From Sphingobacterium sp. ML3W (GTDB lineage Bacteria > Bacteroidota > Bacteroidia > Sphingobacteriales > Sphingobacteriaceae): a stretch of 64,000 nt of DNA. Location: NCBI RefSeq assembly GCF_029542085.1, contig NZ_CP107036.1, positions 2,294,001 through 2,358,000 on the forward strand, read 5' to 3'. This document shows positions 27,889 through 37,400 of this stretch, in pieces; the stretch's first letter is position 1; each line of letters begins with the position of its first letter. The position numbers were made by a program, and so were the translations under genes. The notes beneath the pieces were generated by a model. That model had not been told where the DNA came from. It saw only the letters and a program-made list of their open reading frames with translations, and made no database searches.

Positions 27889-28878
27889 TTAGACTTCCTC
27901 AAATTGGCCCCTGTATCTGTTTCTATAATCTATGGGTGTTAACCCCGTTATTTTCTTGAATAAACTGCGGAATGTTTTTAAGTCATTATAACCGATACTA
28001 TAGGTAACATCAGCTATATTTGCGTTCCCCATTTCCAATGCTTTTTTTGCGACCTCTATCTTTGTCCGCTGTATATATTCTATCGGGTTCAATCGGGTTG
28101 CATTCTTAAATCTTCGAATAAAATTTCGTTTGCTCATATTGACGTGGTCAGCAATCTGTTCTACCGAAATGTCTGCTTTAATTTTCTCTTCGATATAGCT
28201 TTGCGCTCTATGGATATCTTGATCATCGTGAAGACGTTGCCCTGAGAAAACTGAAAATATATTCTGTGAGGTACGACCATAATCCAATGCATAGAATTTA
28301 CTGAGTTCGATGGCGATTTCTTTGCTACAATTTTTTTCTATAAAATAGAGCATTGCATTTAATGCCGAAAAACCACCTCCGCCTGTAATAATTGCTTTGG
28401 AATGCGTGACCACATGATCTGGTTTAAACAGGATCTTGGGATATCGACTTGCCAGATCCGTAATAGCGTCCCAATGTGAGGTTGCTGGCATTCCATCCAA
28501 CAATCCACTTTCTGCCAAAAAATAGGCTCCGGTGCACAGACTGATCACTTCCGCTTTGTGCTCATATTTATCTCTGATCCAACCGATCAACTCCCAGTTG
28601 TCTTCTAAAAATGATTCAATCTGCTTTGCGGCTATATTCATAGGTGGAATAATAACCACATCCGTTCGGGCGACCTCCGCCAGTATTCTCGTACAATAAA
28701 ACTGGATCGGGAGAATGGATTGCACCGTTTTTGTATCAACCCCAATTAATTCAATCTCAAATGGTATCTGCATCCCTCTTTTTAAAGCAGCTTCATTTGC
28801 ACTCATGAGTAAAGCGACTGTAGTTGATACTGCCGTAGATAATACATTGTTATAGATAATGACTGATATATGTTTCAT
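27889..28878 (-). CDS. GlxA-type AraC-family regulator (DJ-1/PfpI plus HTH)
   Basis: 330 residues from the ATG at 28878 (MKHISVIIYNNVL). An upstream start would add 48 residues and overlap the divergent gene at 29013, so it is not used. The N-terminal DJ-1/PfpI-like domain covers about 1-190, with VISLCTGAYFLAESGLLDG including the nucleophile-elbow cysteine. The C-terminal AraC helix-turn-helix pair covers about 225-325 (VEQIADHVNMSKRNFIRRFK and DVTYSIGYNDLKTFRSLFKK). It is divergent from the DUF1569 gene and may regulate it. Confidence 0.88.
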   Translation of the reverse strand: MKHISVIIYNNVLSTAVSTTVALLMSANEAALKRGMQIPFEIELIGVDTKTVQSILPIQFYCTRILAEVARTDVVIIPPMNIAAKQIESFLEDNWELIGWIRDKYEHKAEVISLCTGAYFLAESGLLDGMPATSHWDAITDLASRYPKILFKPDHVVTHSKAIITGGGGFSALNAMLYFIEKNCSKEIAIELSKFYALDYGRTSQNIFSVFSGQRLHDDQDIHRAQSYIEEKIKADISVEQIADHVNMSKRNFIRRFKNATRLNPIEYIQRTKIEVAKKALEMGNANIADVTYSIGYNDLKTFRSLFKKITGLTPIDYRNRYRGQFEEV

Positions 28879-29012
28879 TTGCAAATAATTATGTACACCT
28901 CTATTTTCTCTCTTAAATGTACACATATTTTTGGCACGAAAACCACCCTCAAATGTCATTTTTACGTGGTAATGATCGGCAATATCTGCCTTAACTTTAC
29001 AAAAAAAACAAG

Positions 29013-29465
29013 ATGAAAACAATATTCAACAACACAGAAAGAGCAGAACTGATCGAAAGAATCGAGCTCCTTACCCCCAATAACACAGCACAATGGGGAA
29101 AAATGAATGTATATCAAATGATCAAACATTGTACAATCTGGAATGATTGGGTGCTTGGTCGGGATAAACATCATTACAAGCAAGAATTTCTTGGGAAGAT
29201 ATTTGGAAAAATGGCCCTAAAGGGGATGATAAAAGACGATAAGCCACTGAAAAAAAATGTGCCTGCTGGAATTTTTGCCGTTAAGGATAATATGGGTCAG
29301 ATTGATACCGCCCAGAAAAAAACTTGGATGGAGCAAATTGAATCCTATGGTCATTATTCAAATCCAGATTTCGTCCATGATTTTTTCGGAAAAATGGAAA
29401 CGGAACAAATTGGCATTTTTGTGTATAAACACATGGATCATCACTTGAGACAATTCGGTGTGTGA
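29013..29465 (+). CDS. DUF1569 family protein (DinB-like)
   Basis: 150 residues with MNVYQMIKHCTIWNDWVLGR near the N-terminus and the histidine pair MDHHLRQFG at the end, both typical of DUF1569, a DinB-like four-helix bundle. It is divergent from the GlxA-type regulator, with about 134 bases between the starts, so regulation by that neighbour is likely. Activity unknown. Confidence 0.8.
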   Translation: MKTIFNNTERAELIERIELLTPNNTAQWGKMNVYQMIKHCTIWNDWVLGRDKHHYKQEFLGKIFGKMALKGMIKDDKPLKKNVPAGIFAVKDNMGQIDTAQKKTWMEQIESYGHYSNPDFVHDFFGKMETEQIGIFVYKHMDHHLRQFGV

Positions 29466-29624
29466 TCGAATATAAAATCTTTTCAGACGAATTGTAAATG
29501 TAAGAGGTATCGACTGTTACACACTATTATATTTACGAAATAATCTGTCGTTTTACATTACTATTGATCAATTAATAGGTTGATTACGTAAAGTAAAAAA
29601 TAGATCTTCATTTATAAGGAGCTT

Positions 29625-30131
29625 ATGGTTAATGAGGTGCAGTCTGAAAAGATTTATTATCATCCGAACTGGAAAAGAATCACGATCGCTGTTATTTTAG
29701 TGCTCATTGGAACAGGGACATTATGGGTAGACTTTGCCCCTTTTTTGGGATCCATATCATGGCTACCATTAAAGCTGACATGTATTCTGATCGGGTTTTG
29801 GATGCTAAAGAACAGCAAAAAAGCCGTTCGGGCGAAAACAGATACAAGAGGATTTTATTTCAAAAGAATGCCCGCAAGACATGCGTTCAAAAAAGCCATT
29901 GCTGACCTTGATTTATTAGTGTTTGTTCCATTCGTACAAATTGTCAACATCCGGATAACCGCAAGTATCTGGGAAGGGACAAGACTCGAATTAGAAACTA
30001 CACAGGGAAAAGAGATACTCACGATGTTAAACGTGTTGAGTAAAAAAGAGAAACAGCAGATCTATCAGACTATCAAAAGATTTGGTATAGCGAATGTGGT
30101 CAAACCCCAGGAGGAGCAGGGGAAAAATTGA
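29625..30131 (+). CDS. Membrane protein with PH-like domain (STM3941-like)
   Basis: 168 residues. Two transmembrane helices (about 17-37 and 43-60) are followed by a short basic linker and a bacterial PH-like soluble part (RGFYFKRMPARHAFKKAIAD). This layout matches the STM3941 family. The function is unknown. It stands in its own rightward unit with an upstream gap of 160 bases. Confidence 0.65.
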   Translation: MVNEVQSEKIYYHPNWKRITIAVILVLIGTGTLWVDFAPFLGSISWLPLKLTCILIGFWMLKNSKKAVRAKTDTRGFYFKRMPARHAFKKAIADLDLLVFVPFVQIVNIRITASIWEGTRLELETTQGKEILTMLNVLSKKEKQQIYQTIKRFGIANVVKPQEEQGKN

Positions 30132-30166
30132 TTACATTAAAAAATCTGCTGTAGATTAGTCTCCTT

Positions 30167-30388
30167 TTAGCTGAAGTTGTCCGATAATAGCAGATCTACA
30201 TCTTCCCTAATTTCTTCGGGTAACATCAGGTAAACCGATGTTTTTAGATTCTTTCTACTAGCTTCTCCTTCTATAAAAATGTTCCTAAATCCTTCATTGA
30301 GCCATTTTCCGTCTTCTTCCAAATAAGCTTTATATTTATTGTCCAAGATCTCAATAATGTTTTTGCTCTCTTTCATGTGTTCCGTCAT
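30167..30388 (-). CDS. Small hypothetical protein, 73 residues
   Basis: A charged small protein (MTEHMKESKNIIEILDNKYK) rich in E, K and L, mainly helical. An internal ATG four codons in is a possible alternative start. No family is recognised. It lies tail to tail with the PH-like gene. Plausible as a real gene because the frame is uninterrupted and its composition looks coding. Confidence 0.45.
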   Translation of the reverse strand: MTEHMKESKNIIEILDNKYKAYLEEDGKWLNEGFRNIFIEGEASRKNLKTSVYLMLPEEIREDVDLLLSDNFS

Positions 30389-30724
30389 TTATCTTATTGT
30401 AAACTGCATCTAAAAATATTCGACAGGGGAACATCAACATTGGTGCCACTCCTGCCCCGAATTTTCAAAAGGGGATTGGAAACAGAAAATTTTAAGATTT
30501 CTTAACATCTTCCGCTATGAGGTAAATAATGATTCAGAAAACTGGTAATCGTGTTTTTGACAACAGAATTCATATTGAAGCAAATAGCAGCAATTTTCAA
30601 CACCGTTATTTGCTTTCTTGCATATTATTGTCGATTTTTGTTGTGTACATTTAAGCTATCTGTATAACTAGATGAAAGGATCTTGTTTTCGGTTATTATA
30701 CAGTTCTTTTATAAATCGTTTGAT
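30389..30724. other. Intergenic spacer upstream of the YqaE-like gene
   Basis: No gene is seen. The 14-base word TTAAG-atttC-TTAA at 30492-30505 is identical to the candidate operator at 23781-23794, but no TAnnTTTG element lies 33 bp from its centre on either strand. tacattta around 30650 is a weak -7-like match for the downstream gene. Confidence 0.5.
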
Positions 30725-30919
30725 ATGATATTGATTGCTGTACTACTTCCTTGGTTATCCTTCTTTTTAAGAGGTAAGATATTCAGTGGAATTATTTGTT
30801 TAATCCTCCAACTTACTATTTTGGGCTGGTTGCCCGCAGCAATATGGGCCGTTGCTTCACGTGTTGATGGTAAAAATCAACAGCGCATACGAAGTTTGGA
30901 ACGTAGTATGCGCCGTTAA
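30725..30919 (+). CDS. YqaE/Pmp3-family small membrane protein
   Basis: 64 residues from the ATG at 30725 (MILIAVLLPWLSFFLRGK). Two transmembrane helices (about 1-20 and 25-48) with the LxLxxLPWxS-like start and a GWLPAAIWAVA segment are typical of Pmp3/YqaE proteins, which help keep membrane potential under stress. A basic tail follows. A TTG start 42 bases upstream is not favoured. Confidence 0.75.
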   Translation: MILIAVLLPWLSFFLRGKIFSGIICLILQLTILGWLPAAIWAVASRVDGKNQQRIRSLERSMRR

Positions 30920-30981
30920 GTGTCTCATCAGCTGTACTAAAACCGCTTCAATCCAATGAACTTAGCTTAAATAGGATGATG

Positions 30982-31767
30982 TTATTCGGCCTCAAGGAAT
31001 TTTTGAATCTGAAGGATAGTAAAATCAATTAATCCTTTATCTATTTGTCCATCAAAATCTTTCATCATATAATTACCATGATTAGCGGGCAGAACCATGA
31101 GCCGTGCATCAGGTATCTGCTGTTGCATTTGTGCCAAATGCTCCCCTTTGACCACGTCCTGATCTCCTCCGATCAGAAATACCGGACAAGGTAAGTTTTC
31201 TAAGGTACCGGGTTCAAAATCCTGGAAATTTATCATACGTTGGCTATCCTTTTCATACATATTTTTAAACTTTTCGGGATCCGGATTCAATTTCAAAAAA
31301 TTTTCTTTCAAATAAGATGGCATAACCTCAATCGTAGAAGCCGACATGCTATCAAAAAAGCCATCTAACAAGCCCTCTCTTTTGGTGTTACCCGAAGCAG
31401 CAATCAATTTGTCTACCCTATCCGGGAAAAGAGAAGCGAGTTTCAAAATGGTCGTTGCGCCATTACTGAAGCCTAAAAATGAGGCTTTATCGATCGCGAG
31501 GCAATCCAACACCGCGATAATATCCATTGCATCCTGTTCAAATGTTTCCGGAACAGTCCTATGCTCTGATCGACCATGATTTTGCATATCCAGCAAAATC
31601 AATTGATAGCGATCCTTCAATCGTGTCACGGTCTCCTCAAAATCAAAAAAACCTGAGGAACCACCGCCATGGATAAGCACAAGTGGCTTTCCGGCCCCAT
31701 ATATTTCATAGTATAGCTTTATCCCGTTAGCGGCTGCATAGCCTGAGTGATTGTTCAACATGCTCAT
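30982..31767 (-). CDS. Alpha/beta hydrolase
   Basis: 261 residues. The oxyanion loop is LIHGGGSSGF, the nucleophile elbow is GFSNGA (Ser101), the acid is in FLIGGDQDVV and the histidine in LPANHGNYM. It is a typical small hydrolase, substrate unknown. It is 39 bases downstream of the SRPBCC gene on the same strand, so the two are probably one operon. Confidence 0.88.
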   Translation of the reverse strand: MSMLNNHSGYAAANGIKLYYEIYGAGKPLVLIHGGGSSGFFDFEETVTRLKDRYQLILLDMQNHGRSEHRTVPETFEQDAMDIIAVLDCLAIDKASFLGFSNGATTILKLASLFPDRVDKLIAASGNTKREGLLDGFFDSMSASTIEVMPSYLKENFLKLNPDPEKFKNMYEKDSQRMINFQDFEPGTLENLPCPVFLIGGDQDVVKGEHLAQMQQQIPDARLMVLPANHGNYMMKDFDGQIDKGLIDFTILQIQKFLEAE

Positions 31768-31806
31768 TGTTCAATTTAATTAGTTTCGTCTATTTAAGAT
31801 CTAGAT

Positions 31807-32235
31807 TTATCTGCTTTCTACAAATTTTTTAAAGTTGGTCAGAACGGCGTCGGTGAAATTTTGCTGAAGATCCAGCGCTGTCACCGCATCTGGTTCAAAC
31901 GTCTCCCTTATAATCGTATTATTATCTATAGCCTGAAATTCGACAATACAGTTTCTTCCGCCACTGGTACTTTCAATATATTCTAATGGAATAATACGAT
32001 CATACACCCCACGATAATCAAAGCCTTCATGATCATCTCGCCGTTCCATTCGAAAATTAAACTGACCACCTTCCCTAAAATCGTTCTCTACATCCGGACA
32101 ATGCCAATCATCGAATGGAATATTCCATTGTCTTATGGACGCTGATCCGATCCAGTGTTCCCAGACATCTTCGAGCGGTTTTTCCACCAAAACAACTGAA
32201 ACAAGGGGATTTTTTCTTGGGTTTGCGTCTTCCAT
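31807..32235 (-). CDS. SRPBCC (AHSA1-like) domain protein
   Basis: 142 residues. EKPLEDVWEHWIGSASIRQW opens the START/AHSA1-like fold and FNFRMERRDDHEGFDYRGVY continues it. Such proteins have a deep hydrophobic pocket for a small ligand. It lies in an operon with the alpha/beta hydrolase. Substrate unknown. Confidence 0.8.
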   Translation of the reverse strand: MEDANPRKNPLVSVVLVEKPLEDVWEHWIGSASIRQWNIPFDDWHCPDVENDFREGGQFNFRMERRDDHEGFDYRGVYDRIIPLEYIESTSGGRNCIVEFQAIDNNTIIRETFEPDAVTALDLQQNFTDAVLTNFKKFVESR

Positions 32236-32502
32236 ATGTTATATTTTTAGATTAAATGCGATCCGTTTATTAATTTCTACCGCCTATTGAATATATATTT
32301 CGGCATTTGCCTTCGGCCAGCATAAAGCTATGGTTGACAGGCAATATTAGCTACAATGCAATATTAATAAACGGCGTATTAAATTAACTTGCCCTATGGC
32401 AATATTTATGGTTCACTTAATTTTTTCAAACAAAGGGATCAATTTGACAAGTATGGTATATTTATTGCACTGCACGACAAAACATATAAAAAACCGATTA
32501 AA

Positions 32503-32952
32503 ATGAAAAAAATTGCATTTTTAGCACTATGTGTTATCCTATTTGCAGGATGTAATAATGCACAGCAACCAAAGTCTGCTGAGAAAACAGACAGTCTGGC
32601 CAAAGAAGAAACACCATCTATCGGCGGAGATAAGGATGAACATGGATGTCTTGTTGGCGCAGGCCAAACCTGGAGTGAAGTTAAACAGGGATGTATTCAG
32701 GTCTTTAACGTAGGAACACGTCTGAATCCTGTTGATGTTAAGGAAGGTGATGCTGTCATCAGTACATTTGTTGTCGCTAATGATGATAAATCCAAAATGG
32801 AGTTATTTTTACCAGACGACAATAAAACAACGATTATTTTGGACAAAACTGAAAACAATACATACCAAAAGGATACCTATAAATATGATGCTGATAAATC
32901 AGATTTATATGTAAATGGTGCAGTAAAATATAAAGGTGAAGTTAAAAAATAA
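32503..32952 (+). CDS. Hypothetical lipoprotein, 149 residues
   Basis: The start at 32503 (MKKIAFLALCVILFAGC) gives a lipobox FAGC at Cys17. The longer frame to 32389 lacks a signal peptide. The mature part begins with a disordered, charged stretch, then a small domain including CLVGAGQTWSEVKQGCIQVF and VVANDDKSKMELFLPDDNK. Two cysteines may form a disulfide. No family is named with confidence. A perfect terminator follows. Confidence 0.75.
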   Translation: MKKIAFLALCVILFAGCNNAQQPKSAEKTDSLAKEETPSIGGDKDEHGCLVGAGQTWSEVKQGCIQVFNVGTRLNPVDVKEGDAVISTFVVANDDKSKMELFLPDDNKTTIILDKTENNTYQKDTYKYDADKSDLYVNGAVKYKGEVKK

Positions 32953-32983
32953 CATCCCTGAAACTTTATAGGACGTATAAGGT

Positions 32984-33016
32984 AATGCCAATGTTTATCA
33001 CATTGGCATTTTTTTA
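32984..33016 (+). terminator. Rho-independent terminator after lipoprotein
   Basis: aatgccaatg (32984-32993) and cattggcatt (33001-33010) form a perfect 10-bp stem with a 7-base loop and a following T-run. Confidence 0.9.
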
Positions 33017-33140
33017 ATTGTCTATTTTTTATTGAGCCATTTTTTTATTAAGGTATCCATAAGCTAGCTACACTCGGTTTATTGGTCAGAAAGATCCCTC
33101 AATCGATTTTCACAGCTATCTCTAACGAACAGCTATCTAA

Positions 33141-34298
33141 CTATTCAATTTCGAAGACTGCTTGTATCTCTACAGATGAATTTACAGGTAAAGATGACGC
33201 TCCAAAAGTCGCCCGGGCATGTTTCCCTTTTTCGCCAAAGGCCGTAACAGCCAAATTGGATGCCACGTTCATCAGGTCGGCATGTTTATTATAATCGTCT
33301 TTCGTATTGAAAATTCCTGTTAACTGTACACATCGTTTGACTCGGTTTAGATCTCCACCGACCGCCTCATTAAGAACAGAAAGTACATTAAGCATTGTTA
33401 TTTCGGTCGCTTCCTTCACCTCCTGCTCACTTACTCCTACCCCTAATTTTCCGGGTTTAAATATTTTACCATCCTTGAGTGCGACCTGATTAATAAAGAC
33501 CAAATTTCCCGAACGGACATAAGGTTGATAATTCCCTGCCGGTTGGGGTACTTTTGGAAGTACAATATTCTTTTCCCGTAACCGATTATGGATTGATACC
33601 ACATCCGGATTAGCTGGGCTACTTTTTTTATCAAGAGCCTTATTGTCCCTTGTACCCGCTAGACCTAAGGCAACCTTCGCAAAGTTCATTCCCTGCAGCT
33701 CGGCCAGATAACGCTCACTTTTGCTTGGTCTTTCGGTAGCTGTCAATGAAGCGAGACTTGTTGTCCCCAAGACTGTATTTCCCTGTGGAATGGATTTATC
33801 TATTTTGTCATTCCCCATGATACCGGTAGGAACCAGAATCATCCCATGTACAGCTAGACTATTCCAGAATGACTGCAATGCCAATTCCTTTCCTGCACCA
33901 CTCCCTGCAGACATAAACACTGTAGCGGGGATGCCCTCCAAAGCGTGCTGAGACCACAGGTCTACTGTTTTGGACAGGAACTCGCTCATTGCTGTACTTA
34001 CATTACCAAAATAAACAGGTGATCCAAATGCTATCCCGTCGTAATTAGGCAGTTCTTCTACTGTCGCCACTGCAAGACTACTTAGCTTTGGATCAGATGA
34101 TGGTTTCACAAGTTTAACAACAGCCTGTACCTTGCCAGTACGCTCAACACCTTTTGCAACTTCCTTGGCTAATTCATACGTTCCGCCTTTATCGGAATGA
34201 ATAAGAACCAAGACCTGTGTTTTATGAGCCTGTGCCATGCCAACATTGGTCAATACAGCTAACATTACGCCAATAAGGGAGGTATATAATTTTTTCAT
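33141..34298 (-). CDS. Exported fusion: flavodoxin/WrbA-like plus RidA domain
   Basis: 385 residues. A Sec signal peptide (1-24, MKKLYTSLIGVMLAVL then ending MAQA) precedes an NAD(P)H-quinone-reductase/WrbA-like flavodoxin fold (about 27-205), with IHSDKGGTYELAKEV and GSPVYFGNVSTAMSEFL. A linker follows, then a RidA/YjgF/Rid domain (about 265-385), including HARATFGASSLP with the conserved arginine at about 362. RidA proteins usually hydrolyse reactive imines in the cytoplasm and WrbA-like flavoproteins reduce quinones. Here both are joined and exported. It stands alone on the minus strand, divergent from the helicase. Confidence 0.85.
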   Translation of the reverse strand: MKKLYTSLIGVMLAVLTNVGMAQAHKTQVLVLIHSDKGGTYELAKEVAKGVERTGKVQAVVKLVKPSSDPKLSSLAVATVEELPNYDGIAFGSPVYFGNVSTAMSEFLSKTVDLWSQHALEGIPATVFMSAGSGAGKELALQSFWNSLAVHGMILVPTGIMGNDKIDKSIPQGNTVLGTTSLASLTATERPSKSERYLAELQGMNFAKVALGLAGTRDNKALDKKSSPANPDVVSIHNRLREKNIVLPKVPQPAGNYQPYVRSGNLVFINQVALKDGKIFKPGKLGVGVSEQEVKEATEITMLNVLSVLNEAVGGDLNRVKRCVQLTGIFNTKDDYNKHADLMNVASNLAVTAFGEKGKHARATFGASSLPVNSSVEIQAVFEIE

Positions 34299-34323
34299 CT
34301 TAAATCACTTATTAAATCTGACA

Positions 34324-34331
34324 CAAAATTA
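34324..34331 (-). promoter_or_regulatory. -7 element for the flavodoxin-RidA gene
   Basis: Minus-strand taattttg matches TAnnTTTG, 26 bases before the start at 34298. Confidence 0.4.
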
Positions 34332-34454
34332 AAGATGCTTCCTTTATATATTTTGCCAAAAATTACACTCAAAACGACATCTAGAAATAGCGTATAAAGC
34401 AATTGGGAGTATATAAATTTTCTATATCTTTAAACTAATATATTTTTTTTTAAA

Positions 34455-37400
34455 ATGATCGAAACTAATGCTTGTTTTCAGGTTGCAATAGAGAAAGCCT
34501 CTCGCTTTAATTATAGCTTCTGTTTCCATAATCTGTCGCTGGTGGAAAAAATAAAGATCACCGCAGTTACAAAGGATATTGAACAGATAAAAATTGAGAT
34601 TACTTCTGAAATCGGATTGTTCAGCCCCTACACATTTTATATAGACAGGTTTTTGGAAGGAACACCAGTAACACTGGAAAATTTAGATTTCGACTATAAT
34701 ATTCCATTTATCCGGAATCTGGTAGAGAAAGATTTGGATACGCTTACCTGTACGATTTATTCTAAAAATGAAATCTTATATCAGCAAAAATTCACCGTAA
34801 ATGTATTACCGATGGATTACTTTAGCGGATTAAGTAAATATCCCGAGTTATTGGCTTCTTACGTTTTGCCTAATCACGATATCATCTATACGATTAAAGC
34901 AGAGGCGGTCAAAATTCTTGAGAAAAATAGGTTAACGCCAGCGTTTTTGGGCTATCAAGCCAATAGCAAGGATCGTGTCCTGCAGGAAGTAATGGCCCTA
35001 TATCAGGCTATTCTAAATATCAACATTACCTACAGTGCCATGCCTGCAAGTTTTGAAACTGAAGGTCAGCGTATTCGTCTGGTCGATCAGATCTGGGAAA
35101 CTAAGTTTGGAAACTGTATCGATATCTCGCTACTATTTGCAGCCTGTCTGGAAGCTATCGATCTGAATCCAATTCTTATTGTCACTCGAGGGCATGCATT
35201 TATTGGCGTTTGGCTCAGCGATCAACGGCTAGAAGCTGTTGTCAATTATGATCAAGCCGCTATTTCAAAACGGATCGCGCATGGCATTGATGATATCACT
35301 TTGATCGAGTCTACTCATTTATGTAGAGGAAATGCCTATACCATGCGGGAAGCAATGAACATCGCCGAAACGCAGCTATTACATGCAAACAACTTTATTT
35401 TATCCCTCGATATCAAACATGCCCGTTCACATGGGATCCTTCCCTTACCTTTTACAGGAAAGGACGAGCTGAACAACGCAGCAATAAAGAATACTGCTGG
35501 ATTAGCAAAAAAACAGGCTATCGATTATTTTAATATCGATGACAACAAACTGGATCTCGTTCTCAGTGAAGTCAAAGATCTAACAAAACAAAAAATCTGG
35601 GAACGAAAGCTACTCGATCTTTCCCTCAGAAATAACCTATTGAACCTCCGGTTCACTAAAAGTATGTTGCAAATAGTAGATCTGAAAACAGATCTCTTGG
35701 AAGATCATCTATCAAATGGAAAATCACTTACAATACATCCCAACAACAGTCAAGAGGTTTTACGTCGTTACAATCTTTATTTAGAGCCCTTGCATTCTTC
35801 CGAGCCATTATTCAAGCTTGCTGACGATGAATTCAGATACAATCGCCTGTTGACACTTTATCATCAGGATGATCTGGATATTATCTTAACACACCTGTAC
35901 CGCAATGCGAAATTGGCAGAAGAGGAGAATGGAAAGAGCACCTTGTATCTAGGAGTCGGTTTATTGAAGTGGTTTGAACCCAAAACCAATCAACAGCCTA
36001 GACTTGCCCCCATCCTATTGATTCCTGTTGAATTATCACGCAGATCTGTTAACACCAAGTTTACACTCCGCAGCCGTGAAGAGGAGGCCATGATCAATAT
36101 TACACTGTTGGAGTATCTCAAACAGGAATTTAAGCTTAACCTCAATGCACTGGAAGTGCTACCAATGGATGAGTCGGGAGTTGACGTACAAAAAGTATTC
36201 GCCATTTTAAGAAAGTCTATTTTAAATCTGGAAGGATGGGATATTCAGGAACAGGTTGTTCTTGGAAACTTCTCTTTTAACAAGCTTATTCTATGGCAAG
36301 ATCTAACCAAATATGCAGAAGAAATTAAAAAAAGCACCATTGTAAAGAGCTTGATTGACGGGCGACTTTCAGACATGTTGGATATCACCGGTGATTCGGA
36401 AAATCTGGAGCAGCTCCCCTCTTCCTTGTTAACATTACCCATTCCAACCGACAATTCACAACTTGAAGCTGTACGTCACTCAAATGCGAATAAAAGCTTT
36501 GTATTACATGGTCCTCCAGGTACTGGTAAATCCCAGACCATAACCAATATTATCGCAAATGCACTAGCGAATGACAAGAAAGTTCTTTTTGTCGCTGCTA
36601 AAAAGGCTGCTTTGGATGTGGTACATCGCCGTTTGGAAAAAATTGGTTTAGGTTCCTTCTGTTTAGAATTACATTCAAATAAATCCAAAAAATCAGATGT
36701 CCTACGGCAATTGGAACAGAGTCTGGAAACACCCAAGTATCAAAGTCATATCGATTTTCAGGAAGAAGCGCAACGTATCGATCAACGTAAAGCAACATTA
36801 AGTCAATATGTTGACTCATTACATCAGCCCTTTGCAGTGGGTTGGAGCCTGTATGATTCCGTTTCTTATTTGGACAGTCATCATATCGAAATCAACGCGG
36901 ACTGGTTGCTATCCTTGCAACTGGAACATATTGACAAAAAGACCTGGAATAATTGGCAGGACTGGGCAATCCCTTTCGGAGAATTAACGCATAAATTACC
37001 AGCGATTGACAAGCACCCATTGCACTTGATCCATTTGAAAGATCAGAACTTTGCTCACAAAAATAATATCGAGAAATCTATCGAAGATTATATACAGGCA
37101 GACTCTGAGGCAACAAAAGCCCTCTCGGATCTGCAATTAAATCTTACGAAGAATTGGATAGAAAACAAGGCTTCGCTATGTTCACTTCTCGAAAAGATCA
37201 CTCACTTTTCGGCGCATCAGACTATAGTAAATGTCTACTTTGATGTTCGCCAAAAGAATTTACTTGATCATTGGGTTGAATTGCAAAGCCAAAAACAGAC
37301 ATTAGAAAATGCGCTTGTTACAGATTTTGGCAACCGAATATTTACGACAGACTGGAATCTGATTGAATCCACCTGGAATCAGTCAAAACATTCATGGTTT

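Noticed and set aside
28879..29022. Extended N-terminus of the GlxA-type regulator
   Set aside because: The 48 extra residues do not match the DJ-1 domain start and would overlap the divergent DUF1569 gene.
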